A stretch of 64,000 nt of DNA from Crocinitomix catalasitica ATCC 23190 (GCF_000621625.1 NZ_JHXV01000005.1:124001-188000); one strand, 5' to 3'; positions 28,444 through 38,487 are shown, counted from the first letter of the stretch. Notes: generated by a model from the sequence alone, not told the origin. Numbers and translations: made by a program.

Positions 28444-28458
28444 CGACTATCTTAGTCG
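28444..28458 (+). promoter_or_regulatory. palindrome over the likely -7 region of citrate synthase
   Basis: CGACTA-TCT-TAGTCG is a perfect six-base inverted repeat with a three-base spacer. It contains TATCTTAG, a -7-like box with one mismatch, about 38 bases upstream of the gltA ATG, with a TTG at 28422-28424 as a possible -33 element (spacing of 23, longer than usual). It could be an operator or a small leader hairpin. Confidence 0.35.
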
Positions 28459-28492
28459 AATTATTAATCTCCTAAAATAACACACATATAAA

Positions 28493-29779
28493 ATGAGTGA
28501 AATAGCAAAAATAGAATTAGATGGTACAATCTATGAATTACCTGTTGTAGTCGGAACCGAGAACGAAAAAGCTGTAGATATTTCTTCACTGAGAGGTAAG
28601 TCAGGTTACATAACTTTAGATCGAGGTTTCAAGAATACAGGTTCTTGCGAAAGTGCTATTACTTTTTTAGATGGAGAAAAAGGAATTCTAAGGTACAGGG
28701 GATATCCAATTGAGCAATTAGCTGAGAATGCGTCTTTTTTAGAAGTAACATATCTTATTTTAAAGGGTGAGTTACCGACTAAACAAGAATTAGCTGATTT
28801 TGAAGGCGTGATTGATAATCATACGCTTGTTCATGAAGATATGAAAAGATTTTTTGAAGCTTACCCTAACAAGGCACATCCTATGGGAATCTTAGCTTCG
28901 ATGATTTGTTCAATGTCAACATTCTATCCGGAGTCTCAAGACCCTAATCGTCCTAAAGAGGCTTTTGAATTATCTATTAATAGATTGATAGCTAAATTCC
29001 CTACTTTGGCAGCAATGGTTTATAAGAATGCTGTAAGACACCCATTCATGTATCCTAAAAATGATATTGGATATGTTGAAAACTTTATGTTTATGACATG
29101 GGGAATGCCAACTGAAGACTATGTGCCAGATCCTATTATTTCTGCAGCTCTTAATAAGCTATTAATTCTTCATGCTGACCACGAACAAAACTGTTCAGCT
29201 TCTACTGTACGAATTGTAGGTTCGTCTCAAGCGAATTTATATGCTTCGATATCAGCAGGTATTTCAGCGCTTTGGGGACCACTTCATGGTGGTGCTAATC
29301 AAGCCGTTATTGAAATGCTTGAAATGATTCAAAATGATGGTGGTGATTTAGATAAGTGGATTGCAAAAGCTAAGGATAAAAACGACTCATTTAGACTAAT
29401 GGGATTCGGACACAGAGTTTATAAAAACTTTGATCCAAGAGCAACAATTATTAAGAAAGCATGTGATGACATACTTGAACAATTAGGCGTAAAAGATCCA
29501 ACCTTAGAAATCGCTAAGAAACTAGAAGAGGTTGCATTGAATGATGAATACTTTAAATCAAGAGGTTTATATCCAAATGTTGATTTCTATTCAGGTATTA
29601 TTTATAAAGCTATAGGAATACCTACCGAAATGTTTACCGTAATGTTTGCAATGGGACGTTTGCCAGGTTGGATAGCACAATGGCAAGAAATGTTAGATAA
29701 CTCTGAACCTATTGGAAGACCGCGTCAAGTATATGTTGGAGCAACAAAAAGAGACTTTGTTCCACTTGATAAACGTTAA
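28493..29779 (+). CDS. gltA: citrate synthase
   Basis: Citrate synthase condenses acetyl-CoA with oxaloacetate to start the TCA cycle. The 428-residue product is the type II (hexameric, NADH-sensitive class) length, with an N-terminal beta-rich domain (residues 1-40) and the catalytic fold after it. Signatures include ITFLDGEKGILRYRGYPIEQL (in pieces, about residue 58), catalytic His in LHADHEQNCSASTVRIVGSS (in pieces, about 228), WGPLHGGANQAV (about 262), LMGFGHRVYKNFDPRA (about 302) with the second catalytic His and Arg, and PIGRPRQVYVG at the C-terminus. A strong terminator follows, so it is transcribed alone. Confidence 0.97.
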   Translation: MSEIAKIELDGTIYELPVVVGTENEKAVDISSLRGKSGYITLDRGFKNTGSCESAITFLDGEKGILRYRGYPIEQLAENASFLEVTYLILKGELPTKQELADFEGVIDNHTLVHEDMKRFFEAYPNKAHPMGILASMICSMSTFYPESQDPNRPKEAFELSINRLIAKFPTLAAMVYKNAVRHPFMYPKNDIGYVENFMFMTWGMPTEDYVPDPIISAALNKLLILHADHEQNCSASTVRIVGSSQANLYASISAGISALWGPLHGGANQAVIEMLEMIQNDGGDLDKWIAKAKDKNDSFRLMGFGHRVYKNFDPRATIIKKACDDILEQLGVKDPTLEIAKKLEEVALNDEYFKSRGLYPNVDFYSGIIYKAIGIPTEMFTVMFAMGRLPGWIAQWQEMLDNSEPIGRPRQVYVGATKRDFVPLDKR

Positions 29780-29807
29780 TATTAAAAATTAATTGTTAAT
29801 AACTTTG

Positions 29808-29838
29808 ACCTGTATATGTTTCATATACAGGTTTTTTT
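29808..29838 (+). terminator. Rho-independent terminator after gltA
   Basis: A perfect eleven-base-pair stem, ACCTGTATATG (29808-29818) with CATATACAGGT (29822-29832), a three-base loop and seven T residues, 28 bases after the gltA stop codon. Confidence 0.9.
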
Positions 29839-29951
29839 GTGTTATTTTTGTTTAAAATACCCTATTCTTAAAACTTTAATTCCAAGAATTAAGGCAATTT
29901 TTCTTTGCAGTAAATCAAAAATTTATATCTTGTTATCAAATTATTTGAAAT

Positions 29952-31973
29952 ATGAGACAATTTTACTGCTTAAAATCATGTTTTTTGATTTTAATTTTGG
30001 TCTTAGTTAGGCCGGTATCCAGTCAAATATTGATGGATTTTTCTTGTACAAATTTAATTCAAACTTACGTCGTTCCAGAAGGTGTAGAAACAATTCAACT
30101 CGAATTGTGGGGAGCGCAAGGTCAAGCAGCAACAATCGAAGATTACGAACCATCAGTTGGTGGTTTAGGTGGTTATAGCTCTGGAGTGCTAAATGTTTTA
30201 CCTGGCGATATTCTTTATATTTATGTTGGATCAACAGGTGTACCTGGTTCTCCAAGCTTTAATGGTGGCGGTGTTGGGGGGTATGGTTTCCCTACTGATG
30301 GTAGTGAGGGTTATGCAGGTAGTGGTGGAGGCGCATCAGATGTGCGTATTGGTGGAATGGAGTTAGAACATAGAGTTATTGTAGCTGGCGGTGGTGGTGG
30401 AGGTGGACGTGATTATGTCAATGGAAGTTGTTTACCGTGCGGAACTGGGGGGGATGGTGGTGCTGGAGGTGATTTAGTTGGTTCAAATGGAGACGACCCA
30501 TGGTATTCGCGTGACGTATATATAAATCCTGGGAGTGGTGGAATTGGTGGCGGCCCAGATTATGGAGGTAATGGAGGAGATGGAATAGAAGGAGTGGATG
30601 GCAATCCTGGAATATTAGGTGTTGGTGGTGATGGAATTGATGGGTATAATAGTGTCGCAAGTGGTGGCGGCGGTGGCGGTTATTATGGTGGTGGATCAGG
30701 TGCAGGAGCTTCTCACGGTTCGGGCGTTGCTGGAGGTGGTGGTGCTGGTGGATCATCATATATAGGTGGTGTTCTAGATGGAATAACAATCGGTGGTGTC
30801 AATGAAGGTCATGGAAAGGTTCGAATAACTGAAATATGTAATCCCTTAACCGTAACAGTTTCAACAGATACTATTTGCTTGGGTGAATCAATCGTTCTTA
30901 ATGCTAGTTCAGGATTGACTGGTGAAATTTCATGGGACGGAGGAGTGATAAACGATGAATCTTTTACGCCTGGAAGTTCAGGCATGCATACTTACACTGC
31001 ATCGAGTGATCTTGTTGTAGATTGTTCATTTTCAATCGATATAGTAGTTCATGCTCCACCTTCAATTGTTGCAAATGCTTCTTCTTCAGAAATTTGTCTT
31101 GGTGAAGCTGTGTTGCTTTATGGAGCAGGAGCAGAGTCCTATCTGTGGGGTCCTGATCCAATTGTGAATATGACACCATTTTATCCTGAAGAATCAGGAA
31201 TTCTTGTTTATAATGTTACTGGAATTGATAGCAATGGTTGTAGTGCAACGGATGAAATTGAAATAAAAGTTAATGAAATTCCTGAAATCGAAATAATTAC
31301 TGACGATCGAACTATATGTGCTGGAGACATGCTTAAATTAAGTGTAGAAGGTGGTGTTTCATACGAATGGTCGCCGGACCTAACTGAAGATGTACCGTTT
31401 AGGATTAATGAATCAGGAGTTTATACTTATCATGTAGAAGGTGTAGATGAGAATGGATGTGAAAACAATGACGATATAGATATCTTAGTAACTGACACAT
31501 TGCTTGTGACCTATACAGTGACCGAAGAGATGTTTGGAGGTGATGGTGGTATAAATATAACAGTAATTGGTGGTGCCCTGCCGTATCATTTTGATTGGAA
31601 TGTAGATGGTTTAGGAGACTTTGATGATACCGAAGATTTGTCGGATTTAAGTGCCGGGACGTACATGCTCCATGTGAAAGATGAAGGAACTTGTTTAGCG
31701 GAAAAAGAAATTACTCTTTCAAGTCAGCTTGCGTTTGACAATGTGAATTTTCAGAGTTTATCGGTATATCCTAATCCAACATCGAATAATGTATTTGTAG
31801 AATTACCTGGAAATTTTAACTTGATTGTATTAAATGCACAAGGACAGCGTTTAACAGAAAAGAAGTGTACAACTCAAGCAATATTAGATCTTATCGATTT
31901 TGAAAATGGTATATATTTCATTTTAATTAACCAAAATGGAAATCAAACAGCCGTTCGAATTGTGAAGAATTAA
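29952..31973 (+). CDS. secreted glycine-rich-domain protein with PKD/SprB-like repeats and T9SS sorting domain
   Basis: The 673-residue product has a signal peptide (about residues 1-24, ending VSSQ). Residues about 30-295 form a glycine-rich domain of the type found in animal ALK/LTK receptor ectodomains and in many Bacteroidota surface proteins: it opens with TYVVPEGVETIQLELWGAQG, contains GSGGGASDVRIGG and GGGGAGGSSYIGGV, and ends in GKVRITE. Three Ig/PKD-like repeats follow, each starting like DTICLGESIVL, SEICLGEAVLL and RTICAGDMLKL, then a SprB-like repeat (about 515-590). The C-terminus from LSVYPNPTSNNVFVELPG is a type A T9SS sorting domain. The nucleotide sequence is strongly GGT-biased in the glycine-rich part. 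Probably a surface adhesin; ligand unknown. Confidence 0.9.
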   Translation: MRQFYCLKSCFLILILVLVRPVSSQILMDFSCTNLIQTYVVPEGVETIQLELWGAQGQAATIEDYEPSVGGLGGYSSGVLNVLPGDILYIYVGSTGVPGSPSFNGGGVGGYGFPTDGSEGYAGSGGGASDVRIGGMELEHRVIVAGGGGGGGRDYVNGSCLPCGTGGDGGAGGDLVGSNGDDPWYSRDVYINPGSGGIGGGPDYGGNGGDGIEGVDGNPGILGVGGDGIDGYNSVASGGGGGGYYGGGSGAGASHGSGVAGGGGAGGSSYIGGVLDGITIGGVNEGHGKVRITEICNPLTVTVSTDTICLGESIVLNASSGLTGEISWDGGVINDESFTPGSSGMHTYTASSDLVVDCSFSIDIVVHAPPSIVANASSSEICLGEAVLLYGAGAESYLWGPDPIVNMTPFYPEESGILVYNVTGIDSNGCSATDEIEIKVNEIPEIEIITDDRTICAGDMLKLSVEGGVSYEWSPDLTEDVPFRINESGVYTYHVEGVDENGCENNDDIDILVTDTLLVTYTVTEEMFGGDGGINITVIGGALPYHFDWNVDGLGDFDDTEDLSDLSAGTYMLHVKDEGTCLAEKEITLSSQLAFDNVNFQSLSVYPNPTSNNVFVELPGNFNLIVLNAQGQRLTEKKCTTQAILDLIDFENGIYFILINQNGNQTAVRIVKN

Positions 31974-32000
31974 TACAATAATTTCAAATAAATAAGAAGA

Positions 32001-32369
32001 TTATTTAACGCCTATGTATTTCGCTAAATTATCATCATCTGAATAGGTGAAATTTAATTTATTGTCTTTCCCAATATATAAGAAGTTTGTAACTATTGTG
32101 TCAGATTTATTAACAGCTTCAACATTTATACCATTGGTTGTTACTAATACCTCAAATGTCTTAAAATCATTTCCTTCAACTTTAACTTTATTGTCATTAA
32201 TTGCAGTTAGCCTAACAGCATATCCAGAATTTGCAATAGTGTCATGATCCATATAAGTGGCATCAATTGAACCTGAATATTCTCCTTCTATAACATAAGC
32301 AGGTTCGTTTTTTTTACAGCTTGCAAGGATGAATGTACTTGCGATTAATCCAATAATTATAGTCTTCAT
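32001..32369 (-). CDS. small lipoprotein, unknown function
   Basis: The 122-residue product has a lipoprotein signal with lipobox ILASC (cysteine at residue 18). The mature part is about 100 residues of alternating polar/hydrophobic strands (EGEYSGSIDATYMDHD, GYAVRLTAINDNKVKVEG), suggesting a small beta-barrel or lipocalin-like fold as in other Bacteroidota lipoproteins of this size. A -7 box TATTTTTG lies at 32387-32394 on the minus strand. It converges with the T9SS gene at 31973 and is followed downstream of its own promoter region by the TonB-dependent receptor gene at 35100 on the same strand. Confidence 0.8.
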   Translation of the reverse strand: MKTIIIGLIASTFILASCKKNEPAYVIEGEYSGSIDATYMDHDTIANSGYAVRLTAINDNKVKVEGNDFKTFEVLVTTNGINVEAVNKSDTIVTNFLYIGKDNKLNFTYSDDDNLAKYIGVK

Positions 32370-32445
32370 ATCTTTTAAGGTTTATCCAAAAATAATCAAA
32401 TTTTGTTTGAAAATTATAAATTATTTTGGGACGGATTTTTTTTTG

Positions 32446-35100
32446 CTAGAAATTAACAACAAGGCGTAAATTAATTCTTCTTCCAGTCAAGTGATTAGGT
32501 ATTGAATAATACTGTCCATTAATGTCTTGTAACCATTGATATGAAACAACGTTCGCTATTCCTAGTAAGTTAAACGCATCTAAGCTCAAAGTCAATCTAT
32601 TTAAGTGTTTAAGCACTGCTTTTTGTTTAAAGTTTTCTTTATTGTCGGCATTTATAAAATCGTACATAAAACCTAAATCAACTCGATAATAAGGTTTTGT
32701 TTTTAATACATCTTTATACCTTTCATAAGTAGGTGGACCATAAGGTAGATTCGTTGCCATAATAAGATTAACAGATACTTTTAAGTTTTCAATCGCTGGC
32801 ATTTTATCTTGGAAGAACAAAGAGAATGTTACGCGTTGATCAGTAGGACGTCTAATATAGCCTGGTATTTGATGGATTGAGTCAACAGGAATGTTATCAA
32901 AAGTATAACCCGGTCTTATGGTGTCTCCACTTGAGTTTAAGTATAAATAATAGTCATCATTTAGAATGTCTTCTTTTGTATTTAAATATCCAATTCTAAA
33001 AAATGATTCGACTCCTGGTACAAATTGACCATTAATTTTCGCGTCAACTCCATAAGCATAAGCTACAGCACTATTTTCACCGTAATACCTTATTCTTACG
33101 TTGTCTATTTCGTAAGGAACAACGTCCCACATGTATTTATAGTATGCTTCGGTTACAAATTTAAAAGGGCGACCCCACATACTGAAAAAGACATCTGCAC
33201 CAATTACGTTGTGCCATGACTTTTGAGCAACTATATCTGGTATAATCTCACCATCAATTCCCCGCATCGTTCGATATAAAGGCGGTTGGTAATATAATCC
33301 ACTTGCCAATCTTATTTTTAGATTTCTGCGCGCCCAAGTGGAGTCTTCTTTTAAATAATAGGCACGGGGCGTATAAGTTATATTCATCCGAGGTGTAAAC
33401 CATGCTTCATTATTGTAAAATCTATACCCTAAACGTTCACCTATAGTAAATGAAAGTTTTGAAGGACTGATAATGGTGTCTTTAAAGTAAATAAAGTGCT
33501 GTGTACTATCTGTTTTAATTTTCTTTTTAAGATCAATTACATGCGGTTTCCTAGTGATAAAATTCCGTGTGAATTGTAAATAAGAAGTCGCACGATATGT
33601 TTCTACACTATTCTGTTGCTTGATAACTTCTTTCAATTCAATTTCATCAGCATTCCCAAGTGGAATTGAGTATCCTCCCGAATCAAGTAGATGCCACTCG
33701 CTAAGGTTGTCTTGGAAATTCTCATATTGTATTTTAGCTCCCCAACTTAAATCTGCGGTTTTAATTCTATTTTTCTCTTCAACTTCTTTTTTGATAAAAC
33801 TATAGCTGCCATTGTGATAGGCATTAGCTATCCAAACGTTTAAATTGTTTCTCGCGTGGTCTAACAAGGCTCCAACGCCAACATTAGCAACAGAATCACT
33901 AAACTCTTCTTTTGCTGGATCGGTTTCTAATTCATTAATCAAGTATTCTGCTAAAATATCGAATTTTTCACTTTCAATTGAGTGATACGCTGATGCTACA
34001 AAGCTTAACTTTAAACGGTTTCTTTTGAGTATCTCATATCCAGTTGCAACAGTGAAAGTTTGGAATTTAGTTTCTTCTTCTCCTTCAAAAAATACCCGCA
34101 ATTGATAAGCTTCGTTTACTGTTCCCCAATTCGTTGTTCTTGTTTTTGGTTCGAAACGATAATTATTACTTGAGTAGTGTCCTAAAAGGAAAACTTTCTT
34201 GTAAGAACTCCGGTCTTCATCAACGTCCAAATAGTAATTACTCAAAAACTGATAATCAAAGAAAACAGGATTATAATCGCCTTCGGTTGGCAAGCCGTTT
34301 AATAAATACGAATTTGACCTGTATCTAGCACCCGTGATATAGTTTCCTTTTCGACCAGCAAAATTTCCTTCGAGGTGCGCTTGACCTCCCATTAAACTTG
34401 CTTGAGCTGAACCTCTAAAAGAATCAGGTTCTCTATATTTAATGTCTAATACTGAAGATAGTTTATCTCCATAAATAGCGTCAAAACCACCTGATGAGAA
34501 ATTTATATTTTCAACGAAAGCAGAATTAATGAAACTTAACCCTTCTTGTTGGCCTGATCGAGCAAGGAATGGTCTGTAAATTTCAATCCCGTTTACATAG
34601 ATTAGATTTTCATCATAGTTCCCCCCTCTAACATTGTAATTGGCAGTAAGCTCATTGTTGGTGTTTACTCCAAGTCCAGCTACTTTAATAAAATCTTCAA
34701 TATTATCAGTGGCCGAAACCATTCTGTCAGGCTCTGGTAACTGCATTCCATCCATAAAACCGCCAGTACCTTGTTTTGTTACATCAATTAATGTTAATAT
34801 CCTATTCTTTAGCATTATTCTTAATCCAATAACATTCTTATCCCTAACAGTGATTTGTTTTAAACCAGGTTCAAATTGCGCACTAGTAATAAGTAAATCG
34901 TATGAATTATTTGCAGGTACAGTTATGTTAAATGTGCCGTCAATGCCTGTTTTTGTTTTAAGATCCAACGCGTTAATTGTGATAGTAGCAGCTATTACTG
35001 GCAGATTATCGGCATCATAAATAGTTCCGCTTATATTAATGGTTTGACCAAAAGCGATGAATTGTAGGACAAATAAATATGTTAAAAATAATTTTTTCAA
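32446..35100 (-). CDS. TonB-dependent outer-membrane receptor with carboxypeptidase-like N-terminal domain
   Basis: The 884-residue product has a signal peptide (residues 1-18), a carboxypeptidase-regulatory-like domain (about 20-110: INISGTIYDADNLPVIAATI), a plug domain (about 120-230: ELTANYNVRGGNYDENLIYV, GGFDAIYGDKLSSVLDIKYR) and a long 22-stranded barrel ending in the aromatic strand GRRINLRLVVNF. Such receptors import large substrates using TonB energy. No SusD partner gene is adjacent, so it is not a classical polysaccharide-utilisation SusC; the substrate is unknown. It has its own promoter-like sequence at 35118-35147. Confidence 0.92.
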   Translation of the reverse strand: MKKLFLTYLFVLQFIAFGQTINISGTIYDADNLPVIAATITINALDLKTKTGIDGTFNITVPANNSYDLLITSAQFEPGLKQITVRDKNVIGLRIMLKNRILTLIDVTKQGTGGFMDGMQLPEPDRMVSATDNIEDFIKVAGLGVNTNNELTANYNVRGGNYDENLIYVNGIEIYRPFLARSGQQEGLSFINSAFVENINFSSGGFDAIYGDKLSSVLDIKYREPDSFRGSAQASLMGGQAHLEGNFAGRKGNYITGARYRSNSYLLNGLPTEGDYNPVFFDYQFLSNYYLDVDEDRSSYKKVFLLGHYSSNNYRFEPKTRTTNWGTVNEAYQLRVFFEGEEETKFQTFTVATGYEILKRNRLKLSFVASAYHSIESEKFDILAEYLINELETDPAKEEFSDSVANVGVGALLDHARNNLNVWIANAYHNGSYSFIKKEVEEKNRIKTADLSWGAKIQYENFQDNLSEWHLLDSGGYSIPLGNADEIELKEVIKQQNSVETYRATSYLQFTRNFITRKPHVIDLKKKIKTDSTQHFIYFKDTIISPSKLSFTIGERLGYRFYNNEAWFTPRMNITYTPRAYYLKEDSTWARRNLKIRLASGLYYQPPLYRTMRGIDGEIIPDIVAQKSWHNVIGADVFFSMWGRPFKFVTEAYYKYMWDVVPYEIDNVRIRYYGENSAVAYAYGVDAKINGQFVPGVESFFRIGYLNTKEDILNDDYYLYLNSSGDTIRPGYTFDNIPVDSIHQIPGYIRRPTDQRVTFSLFFQDKMPAIENLKVSVNLIMATNLPYGPPTYERYKDVLKTKPYYRVDLGFMYDFINADNKENFKQKAVLKHLNRLTLSLDAFNLLGIANVVSYQWLQDINGQYYSIPNHLTGRRINLRLVVNF

Positions 35101-35117
35101 ATCTTAAGAGTAGGCGT

Positions 35118-35147
35118 CAAAAATAGGTATTCAAATCAAGTTTCAAA
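35118..35147 (-). promoter_or_regulatory. putative promoter of the TonB-dependent receptor gene
   Basis: On the minus strand TTTG (35147-35144) and TATTTTTG (35125-35118) are separated by 18 bases, close to the Bacteroidota TTTG-N19-TAnnTTTG layout. The -7 box is 17 bases from the ATG. Confidence 0.55.
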
Positions 35148-35309
35148 ACGGAATTATCTAGATATTATTACATAATTGATTTTTCTATAGAAAATTTAAG
35201 TAAAACCCTTTAACTTTATGAATTATAATGAGTTCATCTTTAGATATGTATACCGTATTATTAAGGTTTTATAATTTTTTTTTGCTTTCTAACGGCTATA
35301 TGTTGATAT

Positions 35310-35317
35310 TATCTTTG
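35310..35317 (+). promoter_or_regulatory. putative -7 box of parE
   Basis: TATCTTTG matches TAnnTTTG exactly, 76 bases upstream of the parE ATG. TTTG at 35281-35284 is 25 bases away, longer than the usual spacing. Confidence 0.4.
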
Positions 35318-35393
35318 TTCATCATGTTTTATAAGGTATTTTTCTTTATATTTTTGTTAGTGACGATTTTTTCAACTAAACTAGATTAGAATT

Positions 35394-37238
35394 ATGGCAG
35401 AACAGGATGTTCAGTATAACGAGGACAATATACGTTCCCTTGATTGGAAAGAGCATATTCGTTTACGTCCCGGGATGTATATTGGCAAACTGGGAGATGG
35501 TGCAGCAGCAGATGACGGAATCTATGTTCTTGTAAAAGAAATTTTAGACAATGCAATTGATGAATTTGTAATGGGAAATGGCCGTCGAATTGATGTTAAA
35601 ATCAAAGATGGTATTACAACTATTCGCGATTTTGGACGAGGGATACCATTAGGTAAAGTCATAGATTGTGTATCAAAAATAAACACCGGTGGAAAATATG
35701 ATTCTAAAGCCTTTAAAAAGTCTGTTGGATTAAACGGGGTAGGTACGAAAGCTGTGAACGCTCTGAGTGAGAATTTTATTGTTTCTTCCACAAGAGACGG
35801 CGAAAAGAAAACTGCTGTATTTAGTCAAGGTGAGCTCATTGAAGATCGAAAAGTTGAAAAAACAGACGAACGAAACGGTACTTTCATTCAGTTTATACCA
35901 GATACCACAATATTTAAAAATTATAAATTTAGAATACCTTACTTACAAAAGTTATTTTGGAATTATTGTTATCTAAATAGAGGTTTAGCCATTTATTTTA
36001 ATGGCGAAAAATATGTTTCTGAAAATGGATTAAAAGATCTATTAGAAGATAATATGGAGAGTGATCCATTATACCCAATCATTCATCTCGAAGGGGAAGA
36101 CATTGAGGTTGCAATTACACATGTTCGTTCGTATGGAGAAAACTATTATTCATTCGTTAACGGACAACATACTACGCAAGGTGGAACACATTTAACAGAA
36201 TTCAGATCGGCCGTTGCGAAAGTGATTAAAGAATTTTACGGTAAGAATTATGACGCTGTAGATATCAGACAATCAATTGTTGCCGCTATATCAGTTAAAG
36301 TAATGGAGCCAATATTTGAGTCGCAAACTAAAACCAAATTAGGTTCTCAAGAGGTGGCTCCAGATGGAAAATCTATGCGGGCTTTTATCAACGATTTCTT
36401 AAAGGAAAAGTTAGATAATTTTTTACATAGAAATCCTGATGTGGCAGACACTTTAGAGAAAAAAATTAAACAATCTGAGAAAGAAAGAAAAGAACTTTCA
36501 GGAATTAGAAAACTGGCAAGAGATAGAGCAAAGAAATCAAGTTTGCACAATAAAAAATTAAGAGATTGTCGGATCCATTTTGATGATAAAAAGGGAGATA
36601 AAATGGATCAAACAACGCTATTTATTACCGAGGGTGATTCAGCAAGTGGATCAATAACTAAATCTAGAAAGGTTGAAACGCAAGCGGTGTTCAGTTTGAG
36701 AGGAAAGCCTTTAAATTGTTTTGGGCTCACTAAAAAAATTGTTTATGAAAATGAAGAATTTAACTTGTTACAAGCTGCATTGAATATTGAAGACAGTATA
36801 GATGATTTACGTTATAAAAACGTTGTAATTGCTACCGATGCTGATGTTGACGGAATGCATATTAGACTTTTATTATTGACGTTTTTTCTTCAGTTTTTTC
36901 CTGAACTTGTTCGAAAAGGGCATGTTTTCATTTTACAAACACCACTATTTCGAGTAAGAAACAAGAAAGAAACAATTTATTGTTACTCTGAAGATGAAAG
37001 AATAGACGCCTTAGAGAAGCTTGGCGTAAACGCAGAGATAACTCGATTTAAAGGGCTTGGAGAGATTTCTCCTGATGAATTCAAGAATTTCATCGGTGAG
37101 GATATTCGACTTGATCCTGTTTTAATAGGGCAAGATTCGAAAATCGAGGATATTCTAACCTTCTATATGGGGAAAAATACGCAAGACAGGCAAGAATTTA
37201 TTATCAATAACCTTAAATTTGATGAAGTAGTAAGCTAG
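35394..37238 (+). CDS. parE: DNA topoisomerase IV subunit B
   Basis: The ATPase subunit of the type IIA topoisomerase that unlinks replicated chromosomes. The 614-residue product has the GHKL ATPase motifs [13 protein letters not shown] (about residue 27), [20 protein letters not shown] (about 52), and [18 protein letters not shown] (about 108), the transducer domain, and the TOPRIM signature [15 protein letters not shown] (about 413) with [14 protein letters not shown] (about 485). The lack of a long insert in the TOPRIM region and pairing with a ParC-type subunit downstream favour ParE over GyrB. Two small envelope genes separate it from parC. Confidence 0.93.
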   Translation: MAEQDVQYNEDNIRSLDWKEHIRLRPGMYIGKLGDGAAADDGIYVLVKEILDNAIDEFVMGNGRRIDVKIKDGITTIRDFGRGIPLGKVIDCVSKINTGGKYDSKAFKKSVGLNGVGTKAVNALSENFIVSSTRDGEKKTAVFSQGELIEDRKVEKTDERNGTFIQFIPDTTIFKNYKFRIPYLQKLFWNYCYLNRGLAIYFNGEKYVSENGLKDLLEDNMESDPLYPIIHLEGEDIEVAITHVRSYGENYYSFVNGQHTTQGGTHLTEFRSAVAKVIKEFYGKNYDAVDIRQSIVAAISVKVMEPIFESQTKTKLGSQEVAPDGKSMRAFINDFLKEKLDNFLHRNPDVADTLEKKIKQSEKERKELSGIRKLARDRAKKSSLHNKKLRDCRIHFDDKKGDKMDQTTLFITEGDSASGSITKSRKVETQAVFSLRGKPLNCFGLTKKIVYENEEFNLLQAALNIEDSIDDLRYKNVVIATDADVDGMHIRLLLLTFFLQFFPELVRKGHVFILQTPLFRVRNKKETIYCYSEDERIDALEKLGVNAEITRFKGLGEISPDEFKNFIGEDIRLDPVLIGQDSKIEDILTFYMGKNTQDRQEFIINNLKFDEVVS

Positions 37239-37266
37239 AACTGCAACGAACTTATACGTGAATAAA

Positions 37267-37962
37267 ATGAATAAAATTTTCTTTTTCCTGATTGCACTTC
37301 TTCCATTTATGGTCTATGGTCAAAATAAAGGGCTGGCTATTTTTTATGTTGATCAAGATAATGGATATTATGAAATACTTATCAATGATACATTACTATT
37401 AAAAAAACACAAAGATTCATTACCTACTGGAAGTTACAAAGCAAAAATATGGTCAAGTGGATATGATGTTAAAGAAATTAAATTCGACATCCAAACAAAT
37501 GAAACTACTTTAAATGCAATTACACTAGTCCGATCGAATGATTACAAGAGGTACGAGTCGGATTATAAGATTTATAGGATGAAATTTCATAAAGAATTTA
37601 CTTTACCAATTACTCTTTCTTTGGCAGGTTCCTTAACTACGGCAGGCATTATGCTAAAAACGTATGGATTGCAAAAGAGTATTCGTACCAATATTGAAAA
37701 ATATCACGCCAGTTTTAGTATTTCGGAAGTTGAAGAAATTAAAGCCGATATAAATGATTTATCACAGCGATATAATAGAAACAGAGTTGCATATTATATT
37801 TCTGGTGGTATAACGACCGTTTTAGTAGCTGGAACAATTTATTCTGGGTTTCGATTAAGAAAACACAATGACGAACCATTTTTCAAAGAAACCAGCCCGT
37901 TTGAAGATCGTATATCTTATAGCATTAGTCCCTTTGGAGGGCAATTAATATTTAAACTATGA
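37267..37962 (+). CDS. secreted or membrane protein of unknown function between parE and parC
   Basis: I chose the ATG at 37267 because it directly precedes the signal peptide (MNKIFFFLIALLPFMVYGQ); a GTG nine bases upstream is possible. The 231-residue product has a PEGA-like beta domain near residues 20-90 (DQDNGYYEILINDTLLLKKH, GSYKAKIWSSGYDVKEIKF), then two hydrophobic segments (about 118-135 and 175-195, GGITTVLVAGTIYSGF) around a helical region. So it is probably anchored in the membrane with the beta domain outside. The stop overlaps the next start (ATGA), so the two genes are translationally coupled. Confidence 0.75.
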   Translation: MNKIFFFLIALLPFMVYGQNKGLAIFYVDQDNGYYEILINDTLLLKKHKDSLPTGSYKAKIWSSGYDVKEIKFDIQTNETTLNAITLVRSNDYKRYESDYKIYRMKFHKEFTLPITLSLAGSLTTAGIMLKTYGLQKSIRTNIEKYHASFSISEVEEIKADINDLSQRYNRNRVAYYISGGITTVLVAGTIYSGFRLRKHNDEPFFKETSPFEDRISYSISPFGGQLIFKL

Positions 37963-38384
37963 AATTAGGTTCATTCGTTATTTTATCCTTTTTTTTATTT
38001 ACTTCATGTCTTAAAAAAAATGATGAAATCAATCGGCTCAACACCAATATTTTTGACAAGGACTATTCACAAGGTGTATGGTTTAATGTTCTGAAATCAG
38101 TCAAATATATTAATGATTTTGGGAGTCCTATAGTGCGGTTTGAATATGAAATTCCTGAGAATAAAACACCTTCACTTAAGGGGTCCTTTATTAATGTAGC
38201 GTCAAAAAAAGCTAATGGTGATTGGGTTTTTGAAAAACTTTCGATTGGGACAGATGGCAGTTACGATGGTATTATCGAATTTCCAGCAGTAGTGTCTAAT
38301 AATTACTGTTTCTTTTTGGGGATTCACAATACGGATGACGATTCTGTAATCAATAGTTTTGAATATTGTGAGGAGGTTAATTAA
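37959..38384 (+). CDS. small lipoprotein of unknown function
   Basis: The 141-residue product has a lipoprotein signal with lipobox LFTSC (cysteine at residue 17). The mature part looks beta-rich (VRFEYEIPENKTPSLKGSFI, GSYDGIIEFPAVVSNNYCFF) with a pair of cysteines near residues 120 and 138. No family recognised. Its ATG overlaps the stop of the preceding gene by four bases and it ends 123 bases before parC, so it belongs to the parE-side transcript. Confidence 0.75.
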   Translation: MKLGSFVILSFFLFTSCLKKNDEINRLNTNIFDKDYSQGVWFNVLKSVKYINDFGSPIVRFEYEIPENKTPSLKGSFINVASKKANGDWVFEKLSIGTDGSYDGIIEFPAVVSNNYCFFLGIHNTDDDSVINSFEYCEEVN

Positions 38385-38479
38385 TTTAAAAGATCGCGCT
38401 TTGAATAAATCAATAATAACTAAATAGAATATGTTAATAACTAAGGTGAGTAGAGCTAGTGAAATACATTTGTTCTATT

Positions 38480-38487
38480 TATTTTTG
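38480..38487 (+). promoter_or_regulatory. putative -7 box of parC
   Basis: TATTTTTG fits TAnnTTTG exactly and lies 20 bases upstream of the parC ATG. A matching -33 element was not found. Confidence 0.4.

Noticed and set aside
29816-30010. Plus-strand ORF of 64 codons after gltA
   Set aside because: It begins inside the gltA terminator and overlaps the start of the T9SS gene at 29952 in another frame; composition is not protein-like.
30418-30789. Minus-strand ORF of 123 codons, very rich in His
   Set aside because: It is the antisense reading of the GGT-rich glycine domain, which gives His-rich translation automatically.
34640-35020. Plus-strand ORF of 126 codons
   Set aside because: Antisense shadow of the TonB-dependent receptor N-terminus, without start context or family resemblance.
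32446-35100. SusC-type polysaccharide utilisation locus
   Set aside because: There is no SusD gene or glycoside hydrolase nearby, only a receptor and a small lipoprotein.
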